64,000 bases of DNA from CAWJFP01 sp963842155 (GTDB lineage: Bacteria; Pseudomonadota; Alphaproteobacteria; JACZXZ01), in NCBI GenBank assembly GCA_963842155.1, contig CAWJFP010000012.1, positions 62,001 through 126,000 of the forward strand, read 5' to 3'. Both the position numbers and the translations under genes were made by a program. This document shows positions 18,558 through 29,361 of this stretch, piece after piece (position 1 is the first letter of the stretch; each line of letters opens with the position of its first letter). A model generated the notes under the pieces. It saw nothing but the letters and a program-made list of their open reading frames with translations. It did no database searches and had not been told where the DNA came from.

Positions 18558-18806
18558 GGAACGGCCTCCGCTGTTTTGATTTTAAAGCCATGAACAGAGT
18601 GCGTTAATCTATACAATACTCCCTGTCGCCCGCCATTGCCGCTCCTTCCGGCCGAAAATTGTCACAAGACGACGTCGATTACGTGACAGTCGGGCGGGCG
18701 CGATGGCTGCAGGGACTTGACGGAAAGGCCGTCCTGCCCTAAAAACCGCGCTTTCGCCGGGCCGTTTCGCTGAGCCCGGCGGCGCTCTTTCCAAAGGGAA
18801 TGAACT

Positions 18807-19109
18807 ATGTCGCGGCGCTGCACGATGACGGGCGTGGGCATTCAATATGGCAACAATGTCAGCCACGCCAACAACAAGACCCGCCGGCGCTTTCTGCCCA
18901 ATCTTCAGCGCACTTCGCTGATGAGCGACGCATTGGGCCGCACCGTGCGCGTGCGCCTGACCGTCTCGGCGATCCGCACCATCGAGCATCATGGCGGGCT
19001 CGATGCCTATCTCATGGCGACAGCCACCCGCGCGCTCCCCGATGAGGCGCGCCGCCTCAAGCAGCGCATCGCGAAGGCCGTCGCGGCGCGCAGCAAAGCC
19101 GCCGCGTAA
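18807..19109 (+). CDS. rpmB: 50S ribosomal protein L28
   Basis: The 100-residue basic protein starts MSRRCTMTGVGIQYGNNVSHANNKT and contains the L28 core RRRFLPNLQ followed by VRLTVSAIRTIEHHGGLDAYL. It is a structural component of the large ribosomal subunit. The length, with an Ala-rich C-terminal extension, matches alphaproteobacterial L28. It is a single-gene unit ending in a strong intrinsic terminator 27 bases downstream. Confidence 0.98.
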   Translation: MSRRCTMTGVGIQYGNNVSHANNKTRRRFLPNLQRTSLMSDALGRTVRVRLTVSAIRTIEHHGGLDAYLMATATRALPDEARRLKQRIAKAVAARSKAAA

Positions 19110-19135
19110 GGCCGCTTGCCGCCGCTGCCGCGTGC

Positions 19136-19163
19136 AGGCCCGCCTTTCGGCGGGCCTTTGCTT
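19136..19163 (+). terminator. Rho-independent terminator after rpmB
   Basis: The arms aggcccgcc (19136-19144) and ggcgggcct (19149-19157) form a perfect nine-pair stem with a tttc loop, followed by ttgctt. It ends the rpmB transcript and also overlaps the end of the convergent usg unit. Confidence 0.9.
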
Positions 19164-19165
19164 GT

Positions 19166-19432
19166 CTAATGCAAGCGAAACTCGGCGTCCGCGTGGCGCA
19201 ACTCGCGCGGATGGAGGAGCGAGGCGTGGCAGATGCGCACCGAATGCAGCTTGCCGTCGAGGTTGCGCTCCCAGAATGCCAGGAAGCGCCGCAAGACGGG
19301 GAAATCCGGGCTCATATCGATCTTCTGCCAAATGAAGCTTTGCAGGAGCGCCGGAAAATCCGGCAGATGGTAGAGGATCTCGGCGGTGGTGAGCCGATAT
19401 TGCTTCGCTTCGGTGACCGCGATCATTGCCAT
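19166..19432 (-). CDS. usg: Usg family protein
   Basis: The 88-residue protein (MAMIAVTEAKQYRLTTAEIL, ...LPDFPALLQSFIWQKID..., ...FLAFWERNLDGKLHSVRI...) matches the alphaproteobacterial Usg family, first described upstream of trp genes and once proposed as a phosphoribosylanthranilate isomerase subunit; a catalytic role is unproven. The ATG at 19432 has GAGG at the right distance; GTG at 19441 is an alternative. No trp genes are in the window, so here usg sits alone between rpmB and an interrupted gene. Confidence 0.88.
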   Translation of the reverse strand: MAMIAVTEAKQYRLTTAEILYHLPDFPALLQSFIWQKIDMSPDFPVLRRFLAFWERNLDGKLHSVRICHASLLHPRELRHADAEFRLH

Positions 19433-19618
19433 GGCACGCACCTCGTGTCGTGAGCCCCTTAGACCTCAATATTGGACGATAAATCGTCGAGTGCAAAGGA
19501 ATCGTTAAGCCAAATCAATGACCTAGCAGCCTCCACCGGCGAGTGCTGCCAATTCCGGCATCGACGGCTCCAGGGAAGATGGATATCCTCGCCCGCGCCA
19601 TCCCTTCGGGGGAATGCG

Positions 19619-20059
19619 ATGAGAGCCTTTCTCTCGCCGCTCTTGATGACGACCTTGCTCGGCGCCCTGTCCGCGGCGGCGATCGCCCAGGCGACCAGCC
19701 CGTTCGACGGCCGCTATGCGGGCACTTTCCATTGCGGGACGATACCGGACGTCACCAATGCCCCACTCAGGGTGGAAATGGTCGTCGTCATCGCGGGGGG
19801 CGCAGCGACTTACTCCCGCCCGGTTCTGTCGCCCGATGGGCAGTAGATCATAGCCACCGAGACCGGAACCGGCTCGGTCGACCCTGCCCGCGGCGCCGTC
19901 GCGCTACAAGGAGGCGCGCAGGGTCCGGGCTGGCATTACCAGGCGCGATATCAGGGCAGGCTCGCTAATGCTCATCTCGCGCTAAGCGGGACGCAGCAAA
20001 TCGAGCGCACCGGCGCGACGCCTTATACGCGTCCCTGCACCGCCTCGCTGTCGCGTTGA
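19619..20059 (+). pseudogene. Secreted small protein gene interrupted by an in-frame TAG
   Basis: The frame starts MRAFLSPLLMTTLLGALSAAA, a signal peptide ending at AIAQA, and continues FDGRYAGTFHCGTIPDVTNA. A TAG at 19844-19846 follows SPDGQ, but the same frame then runs on without interruption for 70 codons (IIATETGTGSVDPARG, ...WHYQARYQGRLANAHLALSG..., TRPCTASLSR) to a TGA at 20057-20059. Cys residues occur on both sides (HCGT and RPCT), as expected for one periplasmic domain of about 146 residues. It is either a nonsense-mutated gene, a sequence error, or a readthrough site. RBS GGGGGA precedes the start. Confidence 0.7.
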
Positions 20060-20081
20060 CCCGGGAGCGCTATGCGCGCGC

Positions 20082-21362
20082 TTATATGCGTTGCAGCCGC
20101 GCCGCATAGAAGCCGTCGAGCCCGCCCCACTCGGCGAGATGGCAGGGGAGCGTGCGGAGATCGCCGGCCGCGTTGATCAGCTCCGGCGGCCAGCCATATT
20201 CGTTCGCGGCGATCGGCATGCGGGTGACCGGCGCTTGCGCGGCGAGGAGCGCGGCGATGCGCTCGCGCCCCTCGGCGGGCTCGAGCGAGCAGGTGGTGAA
20301 GACGAGAAGCCCGCCCGGACGCAGCATCTCGATCGCGGCGCGGAGCAGCCGGTCCTGCTCGAGCGCGAGCCGCGCGACATCGTCCGGGCTTTTGAGATGG
20401 GCCACGTCGGGATGGCGGCGGATGGTGCCGGTCGAGGAGCAGGGCGCATCGAGCAGCACCGCGTCGGCCGGCTCGGAGGGGCGCCAGAGCCCGGCTTCCG
20501 CGGCCACGAGCTCCGCTTGCAGGCCGAGCCGCGCGAGGTTTTCGCCCAGGCGCTTCAGCCGGCTCGCAGAGCGGTCGAGCGCCGTCACCCGCCCGCCCGC
20601 AAGCGCCAACTGCGCCGTCTTGCCGCCGGGCGCTGAGCAGAGATCGATAACCCGCTTGCCCGCGATATCGCCCAGCATCCGGGCCGGCAAGGCGGCCGCT
20701 GCGTCCTGCACCCACCAGGCGCCTTCCGCATAGCCCGGCAGGGCGCGGATATCGCCGCCCGCGGCGCGGCGCAAGCTGCCCGTCGGCAAGAGCCGCGCCT
20801 CGAGCCGCTCGGCCCAGGCCTCGGGTTCCGACTTGACGGAAAGATCGAGCGGCGGCTCGCGCAAATGCGCCTCGGCGATCGCCCGACAAGCCTCGTCGCC
20901 ATAAGCGGCGCTCCAGCTTCGCCAAAGCCAATCGGGGGTATCGAGGCGCGGCGCATCCTGGTGGGCGAGCACAGCGGATCCCTCGCGCCCGAGACGCCGC
21001 AGCACCGCGTTGACCAAGGCCTTGAAGCCGCCGCGATCGACGCTCTCGGCGAACTCGACCGTTTCGCTTACGGCGGCATGAGGCGGCAGCTCGAGGAAAA
21101 GCAGCTGGCAGACGCCGAGCCGCAGCAGATGGCGCGTTCCGGCGGCGCCCGAGGGAAGGGGGCGGTCGAGGCAATGGGCGATCAGCGCATCGATCTGGCC
21201 GAGCCGGCGCAGGCTCGTCGCCACCATGAGGCGCGCGAAAGCGCGGTCGCGCGCCTCGAGCGCGGCCATGCCGGCATGATGCTCCAGGAGCTCGTCGAGC
21301 GGGCGGCGGCGGTCGAGCACCTGGCCCAGCAGATCGAGCGCCACGCCGCGCGCGTCGCTCAT
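20082..21362 (-). CDS. rsmB: 16S rRNA (cytosine-C5) methyltransferase, RsmB/NOP family
   Basis: The 426-residue protein has an N-terminal NusB-like RNA-binding domain (residues 1-140, starting MSDARGVALDLLGQVLDRRR) and a C-terminal Rossmann methyltransferase. SAM-binding DLCSAPGGKT, the motif-IV Cys in LLDAPCSSTGTIRRHPD and the catalytic TTCSLEP are all present. RsmB methylates C967 of 16S rRNA in E. coli. It is the third gene of a minus-strand run with the SDR and metallopeptidase genes, 38 bases after the latter. Confidence 0.94.
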   Translation of the reverse strand: MSDARGVALDLLGQVLDRRRPLDELLEHHAGMAALEARDRAFARLMVATSLRRLGQIDALIAHCLDRPLPSGAAGTRHLLRLGVCQLLFLELPPHAAVSETVEFAESVDRGGFKALVNAVLRRLGREGSAVLAHQDAPRLDTPDWLWRSWSAAYGDEACRAIAEAHLREPPLDLSVKSEPEAWAERLEARLLPTGSLRRAAGGDIRALPGYAEGAWWVQDAAAALPARMLGDIAGKRVIDLCSAPGGKTAQLALAGGRVTALDRSASRLKRLGENLARLGLQAELVAAEAGLWRPSEPADAVLLDAPCSSTGTIRRHPDVAHLKSPDDVARLALEQDRLLRAAIEMLRPGGLLVFTTCSLEPAEGRERIAALLAAQAPVTRMPIAANEYGWPPELINAAGDLRTLPCHLAEWGGLDGFYAARLQRI

Positions 21363-21400
21363 CGCTCGGGCTTACGCACGGGCGACGGACGCGGCGGCCA

Positions 21401-21814
21401 TCAGCTCGCCTCGATCCGCATCATGTCGTCGTCGCTGAAGCCGAAATGATGGCCGATCTCGTGGATCAGCACGTGGCGGACGAGGTGGACCAGATCCTCG
21501 CCCGTCTCGCACCAATAATCGAGGATGGGACGGCGATAGAGGAAGATCATATCGACGTCATGCGGCGTGCCGCCGCTTTTGCGGTTGAGCGAGACGCCGC
21601 GATAGAGGCCGAGCAGATCGAAGGGGCTTTCGAGGCCCATTTCCTCTTCGGTCGCCTCGTCGGGAAACTCGTCCACGCGCAGCACGACGTTCCGGACATG
21701 GACACGCAGCTCCTCGGGGATCGTCTTCAAAGCCTCGCGGCCGATCGCCTCGAGATCGTCGAGCGTCGGCGGCTGGGCGGCGCGCGTCGGCGAGGGCATT
21801 TCGCGGCGGCTCAT
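21401..21814 (-). CDS. Zincin-like metallopeptidase family protein (COG3824-like)
   Basis: The 137-residue protein carries the zinc-protease motif HEIGHHFGFSDDDM (HExxH plus a downstream Asp), with the upstream strand DVDMIFLYRRPILDYW. This is the small acidic minimal metalloprotease-like family common in alphaproteobacteria and actinobacteria; substrates are unknown. The Met at 21814 gives the normal length; a longer frame to 21874 would run into the neighbouring SDR gene. It sits between the SDR gene and rsmB, all on the minus strand with short gaps. Confidence 0.88.
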   Translation of the reverse strand: MSRREMPSPTRAAQPPTLDDLEAIGREALKTIPEELRVHVRNVVLRVDEFPDEATEEEMGLESPFDLLGLYRGVSLNRKSGGTPHDVDMIFLYRRPILDYWCETGEDLVHLVRHVLIHEIGHHFGFSDDDMMRIEAS

Positions 21815-21842
21815 CGCCGGTGGCGTCGCGGCGGCGACGCCG

Positions 21843-22605
21843 TCATTTCGCCGCCATGCGCATGGCGCCATCAAGACGGATGACCTCGCCGTTCAGCAAT
21901 ACATTCTCGATGATATGCAGGCAGAGTTCTCGCATATTCATGGGGATGGCCGAAACGGCGGGGGAAGGGCACTTGGCCCGCCAGGCTTTCCTGTGCCGCC
22001 GGCGGCAGGCTTTCGAGCAGCGGAGTCAAGAGAAGCCCGGGCGCTATCGCCAGCACGCGAATGCCGAACTGCGCGAACTCGCGCGCCGCCGGCAAGGTGA
22101 GGGCAACGATCCCGCCCTTGGAGGAGGAGTAGGCGGCCTGGCCGATCTGCCCCTCATAGGCCGCGACCGAGGCGGTCGAGATAATGACGCCGCGCTCGTC
22201 GTCGGCCAGCGGCGCGAGCTTCTGCATGTCGGCCGCCACGAGCCGCATCATGTTGAAGCTGCCGATGAGGTTGACCTGGATGACCCGGCTATATTGCTCG
22301 AGCGGCATGGGGCCGTTGCGGCCGACGATGCGCGCGGGCGGCCCGATGCCCGCGCAATTGACCAGCACCCGCGCGGCACCATAGGCCTCGCGCGCCTTGG
22401 CGACCGCGCGCTCGCCCTCCTCGGCGCTCGACACGTCGCATTTGACGGCGAGGCCGCCGATCTCCTTCGCGACCGCCTCGGCGCCGGCGAGGTTCACGTC
22501 GAGGACCGTGACCTTGGCGCCGGCCTTGGCGAGATAGCGCGCGGTCTCGGCGCCGAGCCCGGACCCTCCGCCGGTGACGATCGCTGCATGCCCGCGTAAT
22601 TCCAT
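21843..22605 (-). CDS. SDR dehydrogenase, 3-hydroxyacyl-CoA dehydrogenase type II-like (one apparent frameshift)
   Basis: The protein begins MELRGHAAIVTGGGSGLGAET, with the SDR TGGGSGLG cofactor motif, NCAG, and the catalytic Ser and Tyr-x-x-x-Lys (ISTASVAAYEGQIGQAAYSSSK). The substrate site FNMMRLVAADM and the ending ...NGEVIRLDGAMRMAAK* (read after correction) match the HSD10/3-hydroxyacyl-CoA dehydrogenase II group. An extra base at about 21925-21931 shifts the last ~28 residues; with it removed the sequence HEYAELCLHIIENVLLNGEV is recovered and ends at a TGA at 21843. GGAG precedes the start at 22605. Confidence 0.88.
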
Positions 22606-22816
22606 CGCGCTTTTCTCCTGAAATATCCTTGCCATTCCGCGCCCGCGCGGGCGGCGCTTCGGCCGCGCCTGCGAAGGCGCCTCTCCTTATCAGAGGAGGG
22701 CGTTCAAGGCGAGAGCCGCGCAATTCCGTCCTTTCGCCCTCGACCCCCTTTCATGTCCGCGATCTCCCGGCGTATAGCTATCGCGGGCCTCTTATAAGAA
22801 GAGCTGGGAGACGAGC

Positions 22817-24765
<1,949 letters not shown>

Positions 24766-24769
<4 letters not shown>

Positions 24770-25959
24770 ACGAGATGGCGACGGCGCTGCTCGGCAAGGC
24801 CCGCCTTCCCGCGCCGATCCGCGCGCGCATGGCGGCGCTCGAGCCCCAGAAGATCGCGGAAGTGGCGGAGCTGTTGCGCGAGCGTCCCGACGCGATCCGC
24901 CTCTGGTTCGGCGAATCCGATCTCCCGACCCCGGCCTTCATCCGCGACGCGGCCGTGCGCGCATTGGCCGAAGGACAGACGTTCTATTGCTCGACGCGCG
25001 GCCTGCCCTCGCTGCGCCAGGCGCTTGCCGACTACACATCCGGGCTCTACGGCCGCGATATCGACGTCGACCGGGTGAGCGTCACCACGGCCGGGATGAA
25101 TGCGATCATGATGCTGATGCAGGTTGCCGTCGAGCCCGGCGACAATGTGGTGCTGGTGACGCCGGCATGGCCGAACGCGGCCGCCGCCGTCGCCATCGCC
25201 GGCGGCGAGCCGCGCGAGGTCACGCTGGCGAGGGAGCAGGGCCGCTGGCGCCTCGATCTCGACCGGCTGTTCGACAGCGTGGATGCGCGCACACGCATGC
25301 TCTTCGTCAATTCGCCCAATAATCCGACGGGCTGGGTGATGACGCGCGAGGAGCAGCGCGATCTGCTCGATTTCTGCCGACAACGCCGTGTCTGGCTCTT
25401 GGCCGACGAGGTCTATGCCCGCATCGTCTATGCGGGGCGCGCGGCGCCCTCCTTCCTGGAGCTGGCGGAGCCCGAGGATCCGCTTCTCGTCGTCAACAGC
25501 TTCTCCAAGGCCTGGGCGATGACGGGCTGGCGTATCGGCTGGCTCGTGGCGCCGCCGGCGCTCGGCGACCTCATCGGCGAGCTCAACCAGCATAATGTGA
25601 GCGGCACGGCGACATTCCTCCAGCCGGCGGCCAAGGTGGCGTTGGAGCAAGGCGAGCCCTTCGTCGCCGAGATGGTCGAGCGCTGCCGGCGCGGGCGCGA
25701 CATCGTGGCCGACGGTCTCGCGGCCCTGCCGCGCGTGCGCTTCTCGCCGCCCGAGGCGGCCTTCTACGCCTTCTTCGAGGTGGCGGGGATGACGGACAGC
25801 CTGGCCGCCGCCAAGCGAATCCTGCGCGAGGCGGGAGTCGGGCTCGCGCCGGGTGCCGCCTTCGGCGCCGGCGGCGAGGGCTTTCTCCGTCTCTGCTTCG
25901 CCCAGTCGCCCGCGTTGCTGGCGCGGGCGATGGCGCAGCTCAAGCCATTGCTCGCATAA
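24766..25959 (+). CDS. Class I/II aminotransferase (PLP-dependent)
   Basis: The 397-residue fold-type I aminotransferase has the PLP-lysine motif NSFSKAWAMTGWRIGWL, the substrate-carboxylate NSPNNPTGWV and an ADEVYARIVY segment. It is aspartate/aromatic aminotransferase-like; the natural substrate is unclear. The likely start is a TTG at 24766 inside TTGA, overlapping the upstream stop, because AGGAG at 24753-24757 is eight bases away; ATG at 24775 is a weaker alternative. Its 3' end overlaps the convergent transglutaminase-like gene by 20 bases. Confidence 0.92.
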
Positions 25960-26878
25960 GAGGCGCGGCCGCGGGCTCGCCCGCGCCTTCGGTCTGATCA
26001 GGCTGCGCGGTCACCTGAACCTCGACGTCGAGCCCGAGGAAGGCGTCGGTCGGGCCCGTGAAGGTGCCGATGATCGGGATCGCCTGCGAGGGATCGCGCG
26101 CCACGCCGACGCGGATCAGGTTCTTGCCGCCGACGAGCGCGTTGGTCGGATCGAATTCCACCCAGCCGGCGCCGGGAAGGTAGATCTGGACCCAGGCATG
26201 GGTCGCGCCGCCGCCGACCAGCCCCTCGGTCACGTTCGTCACCAGCTTCTCGTCATAGAGGTAGCCCGTGACGAAGCGCGCGGCCAGGCCCAGGCTACGC
26301 GCCGCCTCCATCATCAGCAAGGCGAAGTCGCGGCAGGTGCCCGCGCGCGTGGCGAGCGTATGCGCCGGCTCTTGCGTGCCCATCTCGAACCGCCTCGAGT
26401 AGGAGAATTGATCGTGGATCGCCTGGGTCATGGCGTCCAGGATTGCCATGGTGCCGCGCTCCGGATTTGCATCGATGAGCTCGCGCGCCCAAAGATCGAC
26501 CAGATGCTCGGGATCGGGATAATGCCGCTCGGCGGTGCGGCCGAGATCGGCGGTCTCCTCGGTCGAGTAGCTGAAGGGATAGCGCTCGGCATAGCTCTCG
26601 AGCGTCACGGACTGCCTGGGCAGCGGATAATGCTTGGCGCGGAAGGACGAGGTGATGACGAGCTGCTTCGCCGGCTGGCCGAAGGTCGCGATGGCGATCG
26701 AATTGCCGAACACGTCATGCAGCCAGCGCACCGCGGCCGGCGGGCTGATGACGAGCGCGGTATCGAGAAGCCGCAGGTCGTGGCTGTCGCGCGGCCGGAA
26801 CATCATGCGATGCTCGCCGAACGCCACCGGCTTCGCGTAATTGTAGATCGTCTTGTGGGTAACCGTCAGGATCGTCAC
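25940..26878 (-). CDS. Transglutaminase-like cysteine protease-fold protein
   Basis: The 312-residue protein has an N-terminal beta-sandwich domain (TILTVTHKTIYNYAKPVAFG) and a transglutaminase-like core with the catalytic triad Cys in RAGTCRDFALLM, His in GATHAWVQIYLPG and Asp in WVEFDPTN. Such proteins usually act as cysteine proteases or cross-linkers, often paired with alpha-E/circularly permuted ATP-grasp genes, which are absent here. The start MTILTVTH at 26878 is clear. It is convergent with the aminotransferase gene. Confidence 0.93.
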   Translation of the reverse strand: MTILTVTHKTIYNYAKPVAFGEHRMMFRPRDSHDLRLLDTALVISPPAAVRWLHDVFGNSIAIATFGQPAKQLVITSSFRAKHYPLPRQSVTLESYAERYPFSYSTEETADLGRTAERHYPDPEHLVDLWARELIDANPERGTMAILDAMTQAIHDQFSYSRRFEMGTQEPAHTLATRAGTCRDFALLMMEAARSLGLAARFVTGYLYDEKLVTNVTEGLVGGGATHAWVQIYLPGAGWVEFDPTNALVGGKNLIRVGVARDPSQAIPIIGTFTGPTDAFLGLDVEVQVTAQPDQTEGAGEPAAAPLMRAMA

Positions 26879-26909
26879 GGACTTGCCCGTTCCTCAAAAT
26901 GGAAATCGC

Positions 26910-26943
26910 GCCCTCCGAGGCCCGGTGCCCTCCGAGGCCCGGT
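26910..26943. repeat. 17-base tandem duplication in the transglutaminase/LysR gap
   Basis: The unit gccctccgaggcccggt is present twice head-to-tail (26910-26926 and 26927-26943). The gap from 26879 to 27047 lies upstream of the transglutaminase-like gene and downstream of the LysR-type gene; no gene is visible in it. Confidence 0.85.
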
Positions 26944-27047
26944 CGGGCGGCGCGTCGCTAATGTAACTCACCCCGGCCCACTCGGTTCCCTATCGCCCAT
27001 GGCTGCTTCGAAGAATGCCCGCAGCATACCCCTGTCGGGTTCGGGGC

Positions 27048-27957
27048 TCAGCTCGGCGCCGCCGACCGCTCCCGTGCCGCCTCCGCGAGCAGCCAATCGC
27101 GAAAGGCGGCGATCTTGGGGCGCGCCAGGGCTCCCGGCGGAACCACGATATAATAGGCCCACTCGGCCTTGAGCTGAATGTCGAAGGGCTTGGTCAGCCG
27201 CCCGGCGGCCAGATCTTCGGCGATGAGCGCGCTTCTGCCCAACGCCACGCCCTCGTTGGCGATCGCCGCCTGGATCACCAGGCTCGAATGGCTGTATTTG
27301 ACGCCGCGCGAGAGATCGACGCCCGTGACGCCCGCCGCCATCAACCACATGCGCCAATCGATCTCGGCGCCCTCCTCGTGGAGCAGCGCATGGTGGCGGA
27401 GGTCGGTGGGCCGCCGCAAGGGATGCGGCCCCTTGAGCAGCGCCGGGCCGCAGACAGGCGCATAATCCTCCGTCATCATCCGCTCGACCGAGAGGCCGGA
27501 ATAACGCCCCCGCCCGTAGCGGATCGCGATATCGACATCGTCGCGCGCGAAATCGACGATGTTGTCGTTCGCCTGCAGCCGCACGTCGATCTCCGGATGG
27601 CCGCTGCGGAAGCGGGCGAGCCGCGGCACCAGCCATTTTGCGGCGAAGGAGGCATTGGTGCTCACCGTCAATTCGCCCGCCCGGTCGCGCTGCTTGAGGC
27701 GCCCGGTCGCCTCGGCGAGCCGTTCGAGCATGTCGCGCACCACCGGCAGATAGGCCTGGCCCTCGTCGGTCAAGAGCAGCGCGCGGTTGAGGCGGCGGAA
27801 GAGCCTGAACTCCGAGATGCTCCTCGAGGCCCTTTACCTGGCGGCTGACGGCGCCATGTGTGACATGCAGCTCCTCGGCCGCCTTGGTGAAGCTCAAATG
27901 GCGCGCGGCGGCCTCGAAATCGGGCAGCGCCTTCAGCGGCGGCAACCGGCGGGCCAT
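27048..27957 (-). CDS. LysR-family transcriptional regulator, GcvA-like (one apparent frameshift)
   Basis: The N-terminal winged HTH (LPPLKALPDFEAAARHLSFT, ...AEELHVTHGAVSRQVKGLEE...) is in one frame and the effector-binding domain (TDEGQAYLPVVRDMLERLAE onward) in another. Removing one A at 27808-27809 on the plus strand joins them as EEHLGVRLFRRLNRALLLTDEG, the expected LysR sequence of about 302 residues. The group is close to GcvA/AmpR-type regulators. The effector is unknown; the nearest divergent gene is the DUF1127 protein, and the aligned neighbours do not indicate a clear target. Confidence 0.9.
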
Positions 27958-28093
27958 CGTGTGCTTCTCTTTTTCGCGTGATTATTCCTCACGAGAGATA
28001 CGACATTTAATCGGTTGTTGGCAAGGGATTTTCCGCGTAAACCGGTAATCGACAGGCGATTTTGCCCGACAGTTTCCGTGAATGGAGATCACA

Positions 28094-28324
28094 ATGAGCG
28101 AACGGTCCATGAGCAGCCAAGGCAGGATACAGGCCGGCCCGGCGGGCCGCACCCAGGGCACCGCGGCGCTGATCGCCGCCGGGTTGGAACGGCTTCTTCT
28201 GTGGCAGGAGCGCGCGCGGCAGCGCCGGGAGCTCGCCGCGCTGAGCGATGATCTCCTGAAGGATATCGGCCTCAGCCGCAGCGGCGCTTTCGAGGAGTCG
28301 CGGAAGCCCTTCTGGCGCGGCTGA
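28094..28324 (+). CDS. DUF1127 domain protein
   Basis: The ~76-residue protein ends with the DUF1127 core RQRRELAALSDDLLKDIGLS and RSGAFEESRKPFW. DUF1127 proteins are small, Arg-rich and often bind RNA or act in stress and phosphate responses in alphaproteobacteria. The start at 28094 has GGAG at 28085-28088; a Met at 28082 would include that ribosome site as coding. The N-terminal half is low-complexity. Confidence 0.88.
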   Translation: MSERSMSSQGRIQAGPAGRTQGTAALIAAGLERLLLWQERARQRRELAALSDDLLKDIGLSRSGAFEESRKPFWRG

Positions 28325-28333
28325 GACCTTGGC

Positions 28334-29317
28334 TCAGGCGCGCCCCGTGGTCACCACGATCTTGCCGGTGACCTTGCGTTGCTGCATCAGGGTCAAGGCC
28401 TCGGCCGTCCGCTCGAGCGGCAGGGTGGTCGAGACCAGCGGGTGGAGGCGACGCTCCTCGTACCAGCGGAAGAGCTCGGCGAAGGATTGCCGCGCGGTCG
28501 CCGGGTCGCGCCGGGCGGTTGCGCCCCACAGCACGCCGATCACCGAGCAGCTCTTCATCAGGACATAGTTGCAGGGGGCGGCGGGGATGCGTCCCGAGGC
28601 GAAGCCGATGACGAGGATGCGCCCCTCCCAGGCGACCGCGCGCAGCGACGCGTCGAACGCGTCGCCGCCGACGGGGTCGTAGATCACGTCGGCGCCCTTC
28701 TCGCCGGTGATGGCGCGGACACGTTCCCGGATGTCCTCCTTCGAATAGTCGATGCCGAAGGCGGCGCCGTGCGCGAGCGCGACCTCGAGCTTGCCGGGCG
28801 AGCCGGCGGTCGCGATCACGGTGGCGCCCATCGCCTTGCCGATCTCGACCGCGGTGAGCCCCACGCCGCTGCCCGCGCCATGAACGAGCAGAATTTCGCC
28901 CGCCTTGAGGCGGCCGCGACGGCCGAGCGCCAGATGCGAGGTTCCGTAGGCGACGGCGAAGCCCGCCGCGGTCGCCATATTCATGTCCTCGGGTATGACC
29001 AAGACGGTCTCGGCGCTGGTCACCACCTCTTCGGCGAAGCCGCCCGTGCCCTGGAAGGACAACACCCGGTCGCCGGGCTTGCAGCTCGTCACGCCGGACG
29101 CCACCTCGGTCACCACGCCCGCGCATTCCAGGCCCGGGCTGAAGGGGAACGCCGGCTTCTCCTGATATTTGCCCGCGATGATGAGCGTATCGGCGAAATT
29201 GACGCCGGCCGCATGCACGGCGATGCGCACGCAGCCCGGTTTCATCGGCGGCGGCGGCACCTCCTCGAGGGTGAGCGTCGAGGGATCGCCCCAAGCCTTG
29301 CATAGAACCGCGCGCAT
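28334..29317 (-). CDS. NADPH:quinone oxidoreductase (zeta-crystallin-like MDR)
   Basis: The 327-residue protein starts MRAVLCKAWGDPSTLTLEEV and has the medium-chain reductase layout: GroES-like domain, ECAGVVTEVASGV, and Rossmann motif HGAGSGVGLTAVEIGKAMGA. It lacks the zinc-ligand cysteines of alcohol dehydrogenases, as quinone oxidoreductases do. GGGAGG lies just upstream of the start. A separate asparaginase gene lies upstream; its frame appears to run into this gene only because of an extra base at 29389-29391. Confidence 0.93.
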   Translation of the reverse strand: MRAVLCKAWGDPSTLTLEEVPPPPMKPGCVRIAVHAAGVNFADTLIIAGKYQEKPAFPFSPGLECAGVVTEVASGVTSCKPGDRVLSFQGTGGFAEEVVTSAETVLVIPEDMNMATAAGFAVAYGTSHLALGRRGRLKAGEILLVHGAGSGVGLTAVEIGKAMGATVIATAGSPGKLEVALAHGAAFGIDYSKEDIRERVRAITGEKGADVIYDPVGGDAFDASLRAVAWEGRILVIGFASGRIPAAPCNYVLMKSCSVIGVLWGATARRDPATARQSFAELFRWYEERRLHPLVSTTLPLERTAEALTLMQQRKVTGKIVVTTGRA

Positions 29318-29361
29318 CGGACCTCCCCTTGTGGTTCCCGAATAAAGCCGAACGGAATTAA

